The notes: generated by a model not told the origin, from the sequence alone. 64,000 nt of DNA from Actinomycetospora sp. NBRC 106375 (GCF_030269665.1 NZ_BSTS01000002.1:124001-188000); one strand, 5' to 3'. Positions 54,928 to 63,768 are shown, numbered from the stretch's first letter. Made by a program: numbers and translations.

Positions 54928-57190
54928 CGAGGGCCTCCTCCCGCAGTTCATGCTCCCGCTCCCCGGCGCGGCGCAGGCGGTCGCGGACGGCGGCGACCTC
55001 GTCGCGCCACGCGGCACGCGACCCCGGGCCGGCGTCCGCACCGAGGAGCTCGCGATTGTCCGCCGCCCGCAGCGCCGAGGAGAACAGTTCGCGCGAGACG
55101 ACGTCGGCGCCGTGCAGCAGCTGCTGGCGCCACCACTGCTGCCCGAGGCCGGTGCAGGCGTCGAGGAAGGCGTCGCGGTCGTCGACGGCGCCCTCCTGCT
55201 CGGCGAGGACGGTCGCCGCCACCCACTGGGCCTCGACGAACGGGAGCAGGGTCCGCGGCGCGACGAGCAGCTCGGCCCGGCCGAGCAGCGCCGCGGCCCC
55301 GTGCCCCGAGGCGGGCGCATCGGTCCGGTCCGGCGCGAGGCGCCGCAGCTCGCCCAGCAGCTCGTCGCGGTACTCGCGCTTGCGGGAGAAGAAGAACTCG
55401 AACTTGAGCAGGTCGCGCAGCTGCAGCGCCGCCTCCCAGCACACCTCGAGAATCTCCTCCTGGGGCAGCTCGCTCCCGCGCGCGCCGGCGGCGTCGACGG
55501 CGGCGAGGAGCCCCATCTCGAGCACGGCGCGGTTCAGCAGGTGGTGCAGGACGCCGTTGCGGTAGAACGCGGCGACGTGGTGGCGGTCGGAGCCGATCGA
55601 CCAGACGGTCTGCGGCCCGCCGTCGAACCGTTCGACGACGCCCACCGACACCAGCCGCCCGAGCGTCTCGTCGAGGCTCTCGTCGGAGGAGAGGTCCCCG
55701 ATCGCGGGGTGTCGCTCCAGGAGCCGGCGGACGGGCTCCACGATCGCCCGCACCTGCTCGAACGTCAGCGCGCGCCCGCCCGCGCCGAGCAGCGCGAACG
55801 TGACGACCGAGGTCGGCGTCACGGGCGTGGCCCGGTTGATGCCGACGCAGATCCGGAAGGCGACCTTCTCGAGCTGCGAGCGCCCCTTGCCGGCCTCGGC
55901 GAGGGCGGCGCGCAGGGCCAGTGGCTCGCCGAAGCGGATGCGGGCGGACCCGATGCGGCGCTGCTGGTCGCGCATGTAGCCCGCGAGCCAGCCGAGGCCC
56001 TCGGCCTTCTTGCCGGCACCGCCCTGCTCCGCGGCCAGCGCACCCACCTCGTGGAGCTGGTCGTAGTGGATCGACACGGGCACCAGCAGCGGGTCCGCGC
56101 CGGGCGATCCCTCCGGGAGCTGGTCGGCGGCGTCGACGAGGTAGCGCAGCAGCCCGTACTTCGGCGGGCGCAGCTTCCCGGTGCGGGTGCGGCCGCCCTC
56201 GATGTACCACTCGAGGTTGAAGCGCTTGTCGAGCAGGTGACCGAAGTACTCGCGCACCGCGAACTTGTAGACCGCGTCGTCGCCGAAGCTGCGGCGGATG
56301 AACACGATGCCCGCGCGGCGCCCCAGCGTGCCCAGCGGCCAGAACGCGAGGTTGTTGCCGCCGAGCACGTGGTTGCGGGGGAAGTCGTGGGCGTGCAGCA
56401 CCTCGGCGAGCACCAGCGGGTCGGCGTAGCTGCGGTGGGAGGGCAGGAACACCAGCGGCCGGGCGCGACCCTGCTCGCGCAGGCTCTCCAGGCTCGTGGT
56501 GTCGACGTCGACGTCCCAGGCCTTGCGGTGCAGCGGGCTCATCACCGTGCGGAACGCCTCGATCGCCGGCGGGCTCTGCACGGCCGCCATCTCGGTCAGG
56601 CAGCTCGACGTGCGCTCGAGGACCTCGTCGACCGACAGGTCGAGGTCCGCCGCCAGGGCCTCGGCCCGCCGGCGCACCGCGGCCGAGGCGACGATCTGCT
56701 CGGCCATCAGCCGCGGGACCTTGTACCGGTCACCGGTGACCCGGCGCTCGGCGCGGTCGCACGCGAGCGTGGCGCGGCGGCGCACGAACGCCACGAAGCC
56801 CTCGCCGTCCGGCTCGCCGAGCTCGCGGTCGCCCTCGGTGCGCAGCTGGGCCACCGTCGCCGCGTCACCGGCGACGACCCGCGCCTTCTCCTCGGACCAC
56901 CCGCGCACGCGGGCGTAGGTGTGCCGCAGCCCGCGGCGCCGCGGGGTCAGGGAGAGCAGGTCGCCCCAGGCCGGGGCCGCCGAGGACTCGCGCTCGTCGG
57001 GCGGCCACACGACCCGGACCGGCACCACGGTCGTCTCGGCCCCGGACCCGTCGAGGGCCCCGGCGAGCTCGCGCCCGCCGTCGGGCACGACCTGGACCAG
57101 GTCGTCGCCGTAGGTCTCCTCGGCCCAGCGGCGGACCAGCTCGCGCTCGGTCCGCGACCGGGCTCCGGAGAGCACCAGCGTCTGCACCAC
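54908..57190 (-). CDS. plsB: Glycerol-3-phosphate 1-O-acyltransferase (PlsB family)
   Basis: 760 residues. Acyltransferase block I LPSHRSYADPLVL (H252, D257), block II GIVFIRRSFGDD, block III YIEGGRTRTGKLRPPKYGLL and block IV LLVPVSIHYDQL are intact. The long N- and C-terminal helical parts match membrane-bound PlsB. It catalyses the first step of phosphatidate synthesis; PlsC next to it catalyses the second. It lies 38 bases after the P450 gene. Confidence 0.95.
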   Translation of the reverse strand: MVQTLVLSGARSRTERELVRRWAEETYGDDLVQVVPDGGRELAGALDGSGAETTVVPVRVVWPPDERESSAAPAWGDLLSLTPRRRGLRHTYARVRGWSEEKARVVAGDAATVAQLRTEGDRELGEPDGEGFVAFVRRRATLACDRAERRVTGDRYKVPRLMAEQIVASAAVRRRAEALAADLDLSVDEVLERTSSCLTEMAAVQSPPAIEAFRTVMSPLHRKAWDVDVDTTSLESLREQGRARPLVFLPSHRSYADPLVLAEVLHAHDFPRNHVLGGNNLAFWPLGTLGRRAGIVFIRRSFGDDAVYKFAVREYFGHLLDKRFNLEWYIEGGRTRTGKLRPPKYGLLRYLVDAADQLPEGSPGADPLLVPVSIHYDQLHEVGALAAEQGGAGKKAEGLGWLAGYMRDQQRRIGSARIRFGEPLALRAALAEAGKGRSQLEKVAFRICVGINRATPVTPTSVVTFALLGAGGRALTFEQVRAIVEPVRRLLERHPAIGDLSSDESLDETLGRLVSVGVVERFDGGPQTVWSIGSDRHHVAAFYRNGVLHHLLNRAVLEMGLLAAVDAAGARGSELPQEEILEVCWEAALQLRDLLKFEFFFSRKREYRDELLGELRRLAPDRTDAPASGHGAAALLGRAELLVAPRTLLPFVEAQWVAATVLAEQEGAVDDRDAFLDACTGLGQQWWRQQLLHGADVVSRELFSSALRAADNRELLGADAGPGSRAAWRDEVAAVRDRLRRAGEREHELREEALGAGGQQ

Positions 57191-57228
57191 GTCGTGCTCC
57201 CTGCGTCCGGTCCCGGGTCGGGACGGCG

Positions 57229-58488
57229 TCAGCCCCCGAGCGAGCAGGGCATCGTCTTGACCGCGTGCACGAAGTTGCTGCGCAGCGTCTCGGGCTCGCC
57301 GACGGTCAGGTCCGAGACCCGGGTCAGGAGCTGCGAGAAGATCTGCCGCAACTGCGTGCGCGCGAGCATGTTGCCCATGCAGAAGTGGGGTCCGCCACCC
57401 CCGAACCCGACGTGCGGGTTGGGGTCGCGCGCGAGGTCGAGGCGCAGCGGGTCCGCGAAGACGTCCGCGTCCCGATTGCCCGACTCGTAGAACATGACGA
57501 CCTTGTCGCCCGCCGCGATGTCCTGCCCGCGCAGCTCGGTGTCCTGGGTCGCGGTCCGGCGGAACGTGAGCACCGGGCTCCCGTGGCGCACGAACTCCTC
57601 CACCGCGCCGCCGACGCGGCCCTCGAGGTCCTCGACGAGCCAGGCGCGCTGGTCGGGGTTCTCGGTGAGCCCGCGCATCGCGTGGGCGATCGTGTTGCGG
57701 GTCGTGTCGTTGCCCGCGACCGACAGGAGCACGAAGAACGCGCCGATCTCGTCGTCGGTGAGCCGCTGGCCGTCGACCTCGGCCGCCACGAGGTTGGTCA
57801 TGAGGTCGTCCCGCGGGTCCCGCCGCCGGGCCTCCGCGAGTTCGAGCGCCGGGCCCAGCAGGCCCGCCAGGGCCTGGCCCGCCGCCTGCAGCGGATCCTC
57901 GAGCCCGAGGTTCTCGAGGACGTCGGGGTCGTTGGTGGCCACCAGGAGGTCCGCCGCCTCGGCGAGCGGGTCCTGGTACTCCACGGGTGCGCCCATGAGG
58001 TCGTAGATGGTGCCCATCGGCAGCTGCTTGGCCACCAGCGCGACGAAGTCTCCGTCACCGTGGTCGAGGAGGTCGTCGACGATCCGCTCGGCACGCTCGG
58101 CGATGCGGCTCTCGATCGTCCGGACCTGCTTGGGGGTGAACGCGGCACTGACGATCTTGCGGAGCTGGGTGTGCCGCGGCGCGTCCATCGCGAGGAACGA
58201 CTGGGAGGCCTCGAGCAGCTCGGGCGGCGCGTCCTGGAACTGCACGCCCTGCCCCGAGCAGAAGATCTTCGGGTTCTTGCTGACGTGGCCGATGTCGGCG
58301 TGGCGCACGACCGCCCAGAACCCGGCGTCCCCCTCGCCCGGCATGAGCATGCCCTCGGGCGGGCGGTGCCAGGAGATCGGGCGCTGCTCGCGCAGCTCCC
58401 GGAACGTCGCATCGCGCTCGGCCATCGGCCGGCCCCAGAAGTCGAGGCTCGAGAGGTCGAGCGGGTCGAGATCCGGCGTGCCGGTCAC
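57229..58488 (-). CDS. Cytochrome P450
   Basis: 419 residues from the GTG at 58488 (GTGA overlap with the reductase gene). Haem ligand C370 in GFGGGGPHFCMGN, I-helix AGNDTTRN, ExxR as EFVR, and the N-terminal WAVVRHADI...NPKIFCSGQG segment place it with soluble actinobacterial P450s near the CYP124/125/142 group, which hydroxylate the terminal carbons of branched lipids or sterols. That assignment is by resemblance only. It is encoded with its own ferredoxin and reductase. Confidence 0.92.
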   Translation of the reverse strand: MTGTPDLDPLDLSSLDFWGRPMAERDATFRELREQRPISWHRPPEGMLMPGEGDAGFWAVVRHADIGHVSKNPKIFCSGQGVQFQDAPPELLEASQSFLAMDAPRHTQLRKIVSAAFTPKQVRTIESRIAERAERIVDDLLDHGDGDFVALVAKQLPMGTIYDLMGAPVEYQDPLAEAADLLVATNDPDVLENLGLEDPLQAAGQALAGLLGPALELAEARRRDPRDDLMTNLVAAEVDGQRLTDDEIGAFFVLLSVAGNDTTRNTIAHAMRGLTENPDQRAWLVEDLEGRVGGAVEEFVRHGSPVLTFRRTATQDTELRGQDIAAGDKVVMFYESGNRDADVFADPLRLDLARDPNPHVGFGGGGPHFCMGNMLARTQLRQIFSQLLTRVSDLTVGEPETLRSNFVHAVKTMPCSLGG

Positions 58489-59792
58489 GAGCTCGCTTCC
58501 CGCTGCTTCTCGGCGGCCTTCTGCGCCCGGGCCGCCCGGCGCTGCTCGGCCAGCTCCAGGGCGTCGTCCCAGCTCTTCCGGCCGCCGATGAGGCGCCGGT
58601 ACTTCATGACCTCGGCGGGCATGTCGACGGCGAGCGCGCCGACGATCCGCTCGCCCGCCCGGTAGATCGCCGTGAACGGCCCGCCCTCGGTGTCGTCGCC
58701 GGCCACGACCTCGATGTGGTCGGCTCCGTCCTCGGGGGCGACGCCGACGAACTGGACGCGGCCGTCGTACCAGTCCGACCAGAAGTACGGGACGGTCTCG
58801 TACGCGGTCGCCGAGGCCGGGTCGACGGCGTTGCGGGCCGCGCGCCCGCCCTGGTCGGCCGCCGACGTCCAGTGCTCCAGGCGCATCGGGCCGTCGACGA
58901 CGCCGGAGAACAGCCCGTTCGGCCAGCGCGCGACGTCGCCCGCGACGTAGACGCCGTCCGCGGCGGCCAGGGTCTCGTCGGCCACGACGCCGTCGTCGAG
59001 CGTCAGCCCGGAGCCCTCGAGCCAGTCGGTCGTGGGCCGTGCCCCGATGCCGACGACGAGCACGTCGGTCGCGACCTCGGTGCCGTCGCCGAGACGCACG
59101 CCGGTCACCCGACCCCGCCCATGGGTCGAGCTCCGCTCCGCTGCGTCTCCCGCCTCCGCGAGCACCTCGGAGACCGCCACCCCGGTGCGGACGTCGGTGC
59201 CCTGCGCGCGGTGCAGGTGGGTCAGCGCGCGGCCCATGCGCTCGCCGACCGCCCGGGCGAGCGGGGTCTCGAGCGCCTCGAGGATCGTCACCTCGAGGCC
59301 GAGCTTGCGCCCCACGGCGGCCACCTCGGAGCCGATGAAACCCGCGCCGACGACCGTGAGCCGCCGCGCGCCGCCGCGCAGCGCCGCCCGCAGCGCCTGG
59401 GCGTCGTCGAGGGTGCGCACCGTGTGCACGCCCGCGATCCCCTCGGTGCCCGGCAGCGTCCGCGCGTGCGCGCCGGTGGCGATGACGAGCCCGTCGTAGG
59501 GCACCGCGCGGTGGGCGACGGTGACCGTGCGCCCGGTGGTGTCGAGTGCGGAGGCCGGCGTGCCGAGCAGCAGCTCGACCTCGAGGTCGCCGGCGAAGGT
59601 CTCCTCCTCGCGGTAGCGCGGGTCGGGGCACTCGTCGGCCGAGAGGTACTCCTTGGACAGCGGGGGCCGGTCGTAGGGCAGGTGCTCCTCGGCCCCGATC
59701 AGCGTCACGTCGCCGTCGAACCCGTCGCGCCGGACCGCCTCCACCGCGCGCAGCCCCGCCAGCGAGGCGCCGACCACCACCAGCCGCGGCAC
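58485..59792 (-). CDS. NAD(P)/FAD-dependent ferredoxin reductase
   Basis: 435 residues. FAD-binding VVVGASLAGLRAVEAV (4-19), YDRPPLSKEYL, the second dinucleotide motif VVGAGFIGSEVAA, and GVYVAGDVARWPN match the rubredoxin/ferredoxin reductase family serving P450s. A nine-codon copy of the 27-bp repeat (59124-59150) encodes GDAAERSST between VLAEA and VTGVRLGDG, a loop in homologues, so the fold should tolerate it. It starts four bases after the ferredoxin gene. Confidence 0.92.
   Translation of the reverse strand: MPRLVVVGASLAGLRAVEAVRRDGFDGDVTLIGAEEHLPYDRPPLSKEYLSADECPDPRYREEETFAGDLEVELLLGTPASALDTTGRTVTVAHRAVPYDGLVIATGAHARTLPGTEGIAGVHTVRTLDDAQALRAALRGGARRLTVVGAGFIGSEVAAVGRKLGLEVTILEALETPLARAVGERMGRALTHLHRAQGTDVRTGVAVSEVLAEAGDAAERSSTHGRGRVTGVRLGDGTEVATDVLVVGIGARPTTDWLEGSGLTLDDGVVADETLAAADGVYVAGDVARWPNGLFSGVVDGPMRLEHWTSAADQGGRAARNAVDPASATAYETVPYFWSDWYDGRVQFVGVAPEDGADHIEVVAGDDTEGGPFTAIYRAGERIVGALAVDMPAEVMKYRRLIGGRKSWDDALELAEQRRAARAQKAAEKQREASS
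59124..59150 (-). repeat. Dispersed 27-bp repeat, copy C, inside the reductase gene
   Basis: Matches copies A and B (GGTCGAGCTCCGCT, CCGCT, GCGTCTCC on the plus strand). Its length is nine codons exactly, so the reductase frame is kept, and it adds GDAAERSST. Confidence 0.7.
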
Positions 59793-59796
59793 GCCC

Positions 59797-59991
59797 CTAC
59801 TCGCCCTCGAGCGAGAGCGCCTCGGTCGGGCAGCTGGCGACGGCCTCGCGGACCTCGCCCTCCTGCCCCTCGGGCACCTCCTCGCTGTGCACGATCAGCG
59901 ACCCGTCGTCGTCCACCTCGAACACGTCGGGGGCGAGGGACTCGCACATGCCCATCCCGGTGCACCGGTCCCAGTCGACGACGATCCTCAT
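59797..59991 (-). CDS. Ferredoxin, 3Fe-4S type
   Basis: 64 residues. C10-x5-C16 and C54-P, with a non-Cys residue (M13) where a 4Fe-4S ferredoxin has the second cysteine, indicate a 3Fe-4S cluster, as in ferredoxins of actinobacterial P450 operons. First gene of the ferredoxin-reductase-P450 unit, divergent from the crotonase gene. Confidence 0.95.
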   Translation of the reverse strand: MRIVVDWDRCTGMGMCESLAPDVFEVDDDGSLIVHSEEVPEGQEGEVREAVASCPTEALSLEGE

Positions 59992-60040
59992 GCGTGACCT
60001 CCCACCTCGGCAGCGCCCGAGGGACGGGCGCGCGGCACGG

Positions 60041-60060
60041 ACCATAACGTGCGTCATGGT
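60041..60060. promoter_or_regulatory. Candidate operator in the ferredoxin/crotonase divergent promoter
   Basis: ACCATAACGT followed by GCGTCATGGT is an inverted repeat with eight of ten matching pairs, 50 bases upstream of the ferredoxin ATG and 96 upstream of the crotonase GTG. It could bind a dimeric repressor controlling both directions. It does not match the KstR or KstR2 consensus. Confidence 0.4.
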
Positions 60061-60155
60061 GGCGGCGCGAGACCTGCGTCACCACTCGATCACTCCGCGC
60101 GACGGGCGCGCCACGTGAGACGGTGCGCGCAGGACGACGAAGGGAGAACGGCGAC

Positions 60156-60992
60156 GTGAGCACGCTCGACGTCGACGCACCAACCCCGACGGCGCTGTCG
60201 GTCACCCGCGACGACGGTGTCGCGACGGTGCGCCTGGCACGGCCCGAGGCCGCCAACGCGCTCGACCGCACGCTCTGGCAGGAGATCCGCGCGACGTTCC
60301 GCGCCCTCGACGCCGACCCGGCCGTGCGCGTCGCCGTGCTCACCGGCGAGGGCAGGCACTTCTGCGCCGGGATCGACCTGTCGATGCTCGCCGAGATCCA
60401 GGGCATGGCCCCGGTAGGCGCCGACCCCGGCCGGGCCCGGGAGGGCCTGCGCCGCCTGATCCTCGACCTGCAGGACGTCCTCACGACCGTGGAGCGCTGC
60501 CGGGTCCCCGTGCTCGCCGCGATCCAGGGCGCGTGCGTCGGGGCGGGGCTCGACCTCGCCGTCGCGTGCGACCTGCGCTACGCCACCCCGCGGACGAGGT
60601 TCTCGCTCAAGGAGGTCGACATGGGCCTCGCCGCCGACGTCGGCGTCCTCCAGCGCCTGCCCCGCATCGTCGGCGAGGGCCGGGCCCGCGAGATGGCCTA
60701 CACCTGCCGCGACGTCGGCGGCGCCGAGGCCGCGACCACGGGCCTGGCCAACGCGTGCGTCGAGGACGACGACCTGCTCCCCCACGTCACCGAGGTCGCC
60801 CGGGGCCTCGCCGCGAAGTCGCCGCTGGCGCTGCGCGGCACCAAGCACGCGATCACCTACGCCCGCGACCACACGATCGCCGATGGCCTCGACCAGATCG
60901 CGACGTGGAACGCCTCGGCGCTGATCTCCGACGACCTCACCGAGGCCGTCACCGCCTTCACCGAGCGCCGCGCGCCCCGCTACCGCGACTAG
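60156..60992 (+). CDS. Crotonase-family protein, probable delta3,5-delta2,4-dienoyl-CoA isomerase
   Basis: 278 residues from the GTG at 60156 (AGGGAGA upstream). Oxyanion-hole segments HFCAGIDLSML and GACVGAGLDLAVACDLRYA are present. D133, E153 and D161 (in GLD and KEVDMGLAADVG) match the Asp/Glu/Asp catalytic set and the KEVDVGLAADVG segment of ECH1-type dienoyl-CoA isomerases, not the two-Glu pattern of plain hydratases. It would shift double bonds during beta-oxidation of unsaturated acyl chains. It is followed by an acyl-CoA synthetase 25 bases on. Confidence 0.85.
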   Translation: MSTLDVDAPTPTALSVTRDDGVATVRLARPEAANALDRTLWQEIRATFRALDADPAVRVAVLTGEGRHFCAGIDLSMLAEIQGMAPVGADPGRAREGLRRLILDLQDVLTTVERCRVPVLAAIQGACVGAGLDLAVACDLRYATPRTRFSLKEVDMGLAADVGVLQRLPRIVGEGRAREMAYTCRDVGGAEAATTGLANACVEDDDLLPHVTEVARGLAAKSPLALRGTKHAITYARDHTIADGLDQIATWNASALISDDLTEAVTAFTERRAPRYRD

Positions 60993-61017
60993 GCAGGCCG
61001 ATCCCAGGGAGACGACG

Positions 61018-62568
61018 ATGTACCCCGGCACCTTCGCCGCCACCGCCCCCGACCGCCCGGCCGTCATCATGGCCGAGACCGGCGAGGGGCTGACCTATCG
61101 CCAGCTCGAGGACGGCTCGGTGCGCCTCGCGCGCACGCTGCACGAGCACGGCCTGCGCCGCGGCGACGTCGTCGCCCTGCTCTCGGACAACCACCCGCGC
61201 GTCTTCGAGGTCTACTGGGCCGCGCAGCGCGCGGGGCTGCTCGTGACCGCCGTGAACCACCACCTCTCCGCGGACGAGGCCTCGTACATCGTCGACGACT
61301 GCGGCGCGCGGGCCCTCGTCGTCTCGGCCGCGAAGGACGAGCTGGCCGAGGCGATCGTCGGGACGACCCCGCGGGTGACGCTGCGGCTCGCGTTCGGCGG
61401 CAGCGTGGCGGGGCACCGCGACTACGACGAGGTCGTCGGCCCGCAGAGCCCCGAGCCGATGGCCGACCAGCCCCGCGGCGGCGACATGCTCTACAGCTCC
61501 GGCACCACCGGCCGCCCCAAGGGCATCAAGCCGAACCTCGTCGACCGCCAGATCGACGAGCCGGGCGACCTGTACCTCGCGGTGTTCGTGCCGATGTACG
61601 GCTTCGGCGAGGACACGGTCTACCTCTCCCCGGCGCCCGTGTACCACGCGGCGCCGCTGCGCTTCGGCGCCACGATCCAGTCCAGCGGCGGCACCGTCGT
61701 GATGATGCACCGGTTCGACCCGGAGCAGGCGCTGGCCGCGATCGAGCGCTACCGCGTGACCCACAGCCAGTGGGTGCCGACGATGTTCGTGCGCATGCTC
61801 AAGCTGCCCGAGGAGACCAGGACCCGCTACGACGTCTCCAGCTTGCGCGTGGCGATCCACGCCGCGGCGCCGTGCCCGGTGGACGTCAAGCGGGCGATGA
61901 TCGACTGGTGGGGCCCGGTGCTCTACGAGTACTACAGCTCGAGCGAGGCGAACGGGATCACGTTCATCGACTCGCGGCAGTGGCTCGAGCGTCCCGGCTC
62001 GGTGGGTCTGGCCGGCCTCGGCACGATCCACGTCTGCGACGACGAAGGACGCGAGCTCGCGGCGAACGAGGTCGGCACCGTCTACTTCGAGCGCGACCGG
62101 GTGCCGTTCGAGTACCACAACGACCCCGAGAAGACCCGCGGCTCCCAGCACCCCGAGCACGAGACGTGGACGACGACCGGCGACCTCGGCTACGTCGACG
62201 CCGACGGCTTCCTCTACCTCACCGACCGCAAGAGCTTCATGATCATCTCGGGCGGCGTGAACATCTACCCGCAGGAGATCGAGGACGTCCTCACCCTCCA
62301 CGAGGCCGTGGACGACGTCGCGGTGATCGGCGTGCCCGACGCGGAGATGGGCGAGTCGGTCTTCGCCGTCGTCCGGCCCGCCCCCGGCCGCGAGCCGTCG
62401 GAGGCGCTGGCCGAGGAGCTGCTCGAGCACGTGCGCGGCCGGATCGCGCGGTACAAGACGCCCCGCCGGCTGGTGTTCACCGACGACCTGCCGCGCACCC
62501 CGACCGGCAAGCTCGTCAAGCACCGCCTCCGCGAGCGGTACGCCGCCGGGGAGTTCGCCGTCGTCTAG
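61018..62568 (+). CDS. Acyl-CoA synthetase (AMP-forming, FadD-like)
   Basis: 516 residues, AGGGAGA upstream of the ATG. ATP-binding YSSGTTGRPKGIK, YYSSSEANGITFI, TGDLGYVDADGFLYLTDR and the C-terminal lysine in PTGKLVKHRLRERY are intact. It activates a carboxylic acid to its CoA thioester; chain type is not evident, with FadD-like and steroid-acid ligases the nearest groups. Its TAG stop shares the sequence CTAG with the stop of the small gene on the other strand. Confidence 0.9.
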   Translation: MYPGTFAATAPDRPAVIMAETGEGLTYRQLEDGSVRLARTLHEHGLRRGDVVALLSDNHPRVFEVYWAAQRAGLLVTAVNHHLSADEASYIVDDCGARALVVSAAKDELAEAIVGTTPRVTLRLAFGGSVAGHRDYDEVVGPQSPEPMADQPRGGDMLYSSGTTGRPKGIKPNLVDRQIDEPGDLYLAVFVPMYGFGEDTVYLSPAPVYHAAPLRFGATIQSSGGTVVMMHRFDPEQALAAIERYRVTHSQWVPTMFVRMLKLPEETRTRYDVSSLRVAIHAAAPCPVDVKRAMIDWWGPVLYEYYSSSEANGITFIDSRQWLERPGSVGLAGLGTIHVCDDEGRELAANEVGTVYFERDRVPFEYHNDPEKTRGSQHPEHETWTTTGDLGYVDADGFLYLTDRKSFMIISGGVNIYPQEIEDVLTLHEAVDDVAVIGVPDAEMGESVFAVVRPAPGREPSEALAEELLEHVRGRIARYKTPRRLVFTDDLPRTPTGKLVKHRLRERYAAGEFAVV

Positions 62569-62729
62569 AAGAGCGAGCGGAAGAACGTCGCGATCGACGA
62601 CAGCGCGTTGCCGATGATGGCCAGGATCGAGCGGACGACGTCGGCGGCGCCCACGGGCTGGGCGATGACGAAATAGAGCACGACAGCCACGACGACGACG
62701 ATCAGGAACCGTCTCAATCCCTTGGACAT
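62565..62729 (-). CDS. Small single-span membrane protein
   Basis: 54 residues: MSKGLRRFLIVVVVAVVLYFV, then AADVVRSILAIIGNALSSIATFF. A basic N-terminus, one clear span (~7-23) and a second, amphipathic hydrophobic helix. I recognise no named family, although short SKGxRR membrane proteins are common in actinobacteria. It converges with the acyl-CoA synthetase gene, overlapping it by 4 bp at the stop codons. Confidence 0.7.
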   Translation of the reverse strand: MSKGLRRFLIVVVVAVVLYFVIAQPVGAADVVRSILAIIGNALSSIATFFRSLF

Positions 62730-62912
62730 GCGCTCGTGCCGCTCCCGTCCTCCCGGCCCCGCGCGCCACGTCCGTGGGTGGGCGCAGCGTGCACCGACCG
62801 TAACGCGACCCTCCCGTACACGGGTGCCACTTCGACGGAGTGTCGCGACGTCTCCGGCGAGATCGGGTTCGCAAGATCGACGGAACGACCCGGGCCCGGC
62901 ACGATCCCCCGG

Positions 62913-63761
62913 ATGGACTCGTTCACGCGCGGCGACCTGACCTTCGACGTCACCGAGTGGGGCTCGGGCTCGACCACCGGGGGCACGCCCGTCGTCCTGC
63001 TCCACGGGTTCCCGCAGACGGCGGCGAGCTGGGAGCCCGTCGCCCGCCGGCTCGCCGCGGCCGGGCACCGCGTCGTCGCGCCCGACCAGCGCGGCTACTC
63101 GCCCGGCGCGCGTCCCGCCGGTCGGCGCGCGTACCGCGTCGAGGAGCTGGTCGGCGACGTCGACGCGCTCGTCGGGGAGATCGGCGGCGGACCGGTGCAC
63201 GTCGTGGGCCACGACTGGGGCGCGGTGGTGGCCTGGGCGTTCGCGGCGCTGCGCCCCGAACGGGTCCGCACGCTCACCGCCGTCTCGGTGCCGCACCCGG
63301 CGGCGTTCACCCGGGCGATCGTGTCCAGCCGACAGGCGGCGCTGTCCTGGTACATGTACGCCTTCCAGCTCCCGGGCGTCGCCGAGCGCGTCCTGCGGCG
63401 TCCGGGCGGGCTCGCGGCCGCGGTCCGTCGCGCGGGCCAGAGCCCGGAGAACGCCCGGCGCGACGAGACGGCGCTCGCCGCGAAGGGCGGCCTGTCCGCG
63501 GCGCTGACCGGCGCGATCAACTGGTACCGGGCGATGCCGTTCTGGGAGCACCGCGGGCTGCGGCTCACGGTCGGCACGCCGACCCTCATGGTCTGGAGTG
63601 ACGGTGACGTGGCCATCTCACGGGCCGCCGTGGACGGCACTCCGCGCTGGGTCACCGGCCCGTACCGCCTGGAGGTGCTCCCCGGCGTCAGTCACTGGGT
63701 CCCGGACGAGACGCCCGACCGGCTCGCGGACCTCGTGCTGGAGCACGTCGGCGACCGGTGA
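62913..63761 (+). CDS. Epoxide hydrolase-like alpha/beta hydrolase
   Basis: 282 residues from ATG 62913. HGFPQTAASWEPV (oxyanion HGFP) and VAPDQRGYSPGARP are present. GHDWGA gives Asp101 as nucleophile, in place of Ser, as in epoxide hydrolases and haloalkane dehalogenases. The catalytic His is in GVSHWVPDE. No clear ribosome site precedes the ATG, so the mRNA may be leaderless or the start slightly different. It is followed at once by a strong terminator. Confidence 0.87.
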   Translation: MDSFTRGDLTFDVTEWGSGSTTGGTPVVLLHGFPQTAASWEPVARRLAAAGHRVVAPDQRGYSPGARPAGRRAYRVEELVGDVDALVGEIGGGPVHVVGHDWGAVVAWAFAALRPERVRTLTAVSVPHPAAFTRAIVSSRQAALSWYMYAFQLPGVAERVLRRPGGLAAAVRRAGQSPENARRDETALAAKGGLSAALTGAINWYRAMPFWEHRGLRLTVGTPTLMVWSDGDVAISRAAVDGTPRWVTGPYRLEVLPGVSHWVPDETPDRLADLVLEHVGDR

Positions 63762-63768
63762 GGTTGGG

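Noticed and set aside
60041-60060. KstR or KstR2 operator controlling the P450 operon
   Set aside because: The dyad lacks the AAC-N2-GTT core of KstR and the CAAG-N2-CTTG core of KstR2.
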